Below, piece by piece: positions 62,601 through 64,000 of a stretch of DNA of 64,000 nt. This DNA comes from Tenacibaculum pelagium (lineage in GTDB: Bacteria > Bacteroidota > Bacteroidia > Flavobacteriales > Flavobacteriaceae). The first letter of the stretch is position 1. Each line of letters opens with the position of its first letter. The position numbers were made by a program, and so were the translations under genes. The notes under the pieces are model-generated. The model was not told the DNA's origin. It did not search any database and saw only the letters and a list, made by a program, of their open reading frames with translations. The stretch lies in NCBI RefSeq assembly GCF_014062345.1, contig NZ_JACGLS010000001.1, positions 930,001 through 994,000 of the forward strand, in the 5' to 3' direction.

Positions 62601-63273
62601 GAAAATAAAATTATTATTAGCCGAAGACGAACCAAGTTTAGGGCAAATTGTGAAAGAAAGCTTAGAAACAAGAAACTTCGAAGTATTTCATGCTGAGAAT
62701 GGTGAAGAAGCCTTAGAGATTTATCAAAAAGAACAACCAGAAGTTTTAGTACTAGATGTAATGATGCCTAAAAAAGATGGATTTACGTTAGCTAAGGAAA
62801 TTAGAGAAGAAAACAATGGCATACCTATCATTTTCTTAACAGCAAAATCTCAAACAAAAGATGTTTTAGAAGGTTTTAAACATGGAGGTAATGACTATTT
62901 AAAGAAGCCTTTTTCTATGGAAGAGTTAATTGTACGAATCCATGCTCTTTTAAATAGAATTAACTTAAAAAAAGATAATTCTAAAATAAATATTGGCGAG
63001 TTCAATTTTAACTACACTAAACAACTACTAACTCATAAAGAGCAATCGGAGCCATTAACTCATAGAGAATCTGAATTACTATTCCACCTTTCTCAAAAGA
63101 AAAATGAAATACTAGACAGAGCTTTTGTTTTAAAAAAATTGTGGGGAGATGATGATTTTTTTAATGCCAGAAGCATGGATGTATTTATTTCTAAACTTAG
63201 AAAAAAGCTAAAAAAAGATACAAATGTGCAAATAATCAATGTTCGAGGTTATGGTTATAAATTGATTTGTTAA
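62593..63273 (+). CDS. OmpR-family response regulator
   Basis: A 226-residue response regulator. The receiver domain has the acidic pair in AEDEPS, the phosphoryl-acceptor Asp in VLDVMMPKKDG near residue 54 and the conserved Lys in YLKKPFS near residue 105. The C-terminal winged helix ends with DVFISKLRKKLKKD and NVRGYGYKL, typical of OmpR/PhoB. It overlaps the kinase gene, so the two form a matched pair. Target genes are unknown; the divergent GLPGLI-barrel operon is the natural first guess. Confidence 0.95.
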   Translation: MTKKIKLLLAEDEPSLGQIVKESLETRNFEVFHAENGEEALEIYQKEQPEVLVLDVMMPKKDGFTLAKEIREENNGIPIIFLTAKSQTKDVLEGFKHGGNDYLKKPFSMEELIVRIHALLNRINLKKDNSKINIGEFNFNYTKQLLTHKEQSEPLTHRESELLFHLSQKKNEILDRAFVLKKLWGDDDFFNARSMDVFISKLRKKLKKDTNVQIINVRGYGYKLIC

Positions 63274-63353
63274 AATCTTTTGTAATCCTTTTTTTTATGT
63301 AATTTTACGACTTCAAACTGGTACCACCAGAGATTTAAAATCACACGAAAACT

Positions 63354-63968
63354 ATGCACGTAGCCATTGCCGGAAACATCGGAGCAGGAAAAACAACCTT
63401 AACTAAATTATTAGCAAAACATTATAATTGGGAACCTCATTTTGAGTCGGTTGATGAAAATCCGTATTTAGATGATTTTTATGGTGAAATGGAACGTTGG
63501 TCATTTAACCTACAAGTGTTTTTCTTAAACAGTCGTTTTCGTCAAGTTTTAGAACTAAGAAAATCTGGAAAAAAGATAATTCAAGATCGTACAATTTACG
63601 AAGATGCTCATATTTTCGCTCCCAACCTTCATGCAATGGGATTAATGACAAATAGAGATTTTAGCAATTATTCTTCTTTATTTGAATTAATGGAAAACTT
63701 AGTTACGCCACCAGATTTATTAATTTATTTACGCGCTGATATTTCTACGTTAGTAGGTCAAATTCACAAGCGTGGAAGAGAATACGAAAACTCAATTAGT
63801 ATTGATTATTTAAGCAGACTAAACGAACGTTATGAAGCTTTCATTTCTCAATACACTAAAGGAAAATTATTAATTATTGATGTTGATAATTTAGACTTCG
63901 TTGAAAATCAAGAAGACTTAGGTTACATCATTGATAGAATTGATGCTCAGATAAACGGATTATTTTAA
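63354..63968 (+). CDS. Deoxynucleoside kinase
   Basis: A 204-residue kinase of the deoxyadenosine/deoxyguanosine kinase family, which phosphorylates deoxynucleosides in salvage. The P-loop GNIGAGKTT is at residues 7-15, followed by the substrate-binding FESVDENPYLDDFY segment, the WSFNLQVFF helix, the DRTIYEDAHIFA motif near residue 83 and YLRADISTL with HKRGREYE lid arginines. Substrate preference (dA, dG or dC) cannot be read from it. Monocistronic; 32 bases remain to the window end and hold no feature I can support. Confidence 0.9.
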   Translation: MHVAIAGNIGAGKTTLTKLLAKHYNWEPHFESVDENPYLDDFYGEMERWSFNLQVFFLNSRFRQVLELRKSGKKIIQDRTIYEDAHIFAPNLHAMGLMTNRDFSNYSSLFELMENLVTPPDLLIYLRADISTLVGQIHKRGREYENSISIDYLSRLNERYEAFISQYTKGKLLIIDVDNLDFVENQEDLGYIIDRIDAQINGLF

Positions 63969-64000
63969 CCCTCTCTTAAACTCGCTCAATAAAATAGCTG

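Noticed and set aside
1..64000. CRISPR arrays, insertion sequences, integrases, phage genes or an origin of replication.
   Set aside because: No repeat-spacer pattern, transposase, recombinase, terminal inverted repeats or DnaA-box cluster could be seen; base composition and gene style stay uniform.

Overview
The window is one continuous stretch of AT-rich chromosome from a Bacteroidota bacterium, almost certainly a marine-type Flavobacteriaceae (Tenacibaculum/Polaribacter-like; the genus is inferred from protein style only). The evidence is a set of family hallmarks: TAnnTTTG promoter boxes, a metalloprotease with a C-terminal T9SS sorting domain, two GLPGLI proteins, DUF4920, a split MetH, and compact intergenic regions with A-rich/T-rich hairpin terminators. 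No insertion sequence, phage, CRISPR array or plasmid gene is visible.

Layout. 1-8.0 kb: adenine deaminase (cut by the window edge), PEP carboxykinase, a DUF423 membrane protein, a saccharopine-dehydrogenase-like enzyme, a secreted alpha/beta hydrolase, tRNA-modifying methyltransferases TrmN6 and MnmD with a 43-residue membrane microprotein between them, and two lipoproteins (one cytochrome c-like, one DUF4920). 8.1-19.7 kb: IlvE, a membrane-anchored thioredoxin-fold protein, MazG-like, HAD and SDR enzymes, a Kir-type potassium channel, an M49 dipeptidyl peptidase, Tag, SppA and MetK.

19.7-41.7 kb is a sulfur and methionine island with all genes after metK on the plus strand. SAM-I riboswitch, metY, a metX-aspartokinase-homoserine dehydrogenase fusion, metZ and an Rrf2 regulator come first. 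Then DUF2061, cysH, cysD, cysN, a 2[4Fe-4S] ferredoxin, siroheme sulfite reductase, two siroheme-synthesis genes, ferredoxin-NADP reductase, a [2Fe-2S] ferredoxin, cysE and cysM. A second SAM-I riboswitch precedes the two halves of metH and metF. Together they take sulfate to sulfide, cysteine and homocysteine, and methylate the last to methionine, with SAM (MetK) closing the feedback loop. The metK leader carries a likely SAM-II-type pseudoknot, so two different SAM-sensing RNAs would lie back to back in one divergent intergenic region.

41.8-52.5 kb: thioredoxin, a DUF58 protein, two identical tRNA-Asp genes, an MBL hydrolase, and an aromatic operon (pheA, aminotransferase, tyrA, DAHP synthase-chorismate mutase). 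This operon is preceded by a textbook transcription attenuator: a 20-residue leader peptide with eight consecutive Phe/Tyr codons, an antiterminator and a terminator. Then rsgA, dtd, a TatD-family gene, tcdA, yceI and lipB.

52.6-64 kb is envelope-related: a T9SS-secreted M12B-like metalloprotease with two GEVED domains, an outer-membrane beta-barrel protein, two tandem GLPGLI proteins, a divergent sensor kinase/response regulator pair, and a deoxynucleoside kinase. The strongest items for a second look are the Phe/Tyr attenuator, the three SAM-sensing leaders, the trifunctional fusion with altered aspartokinase residues, and a palindromic candidate operator in front of the cys operon.
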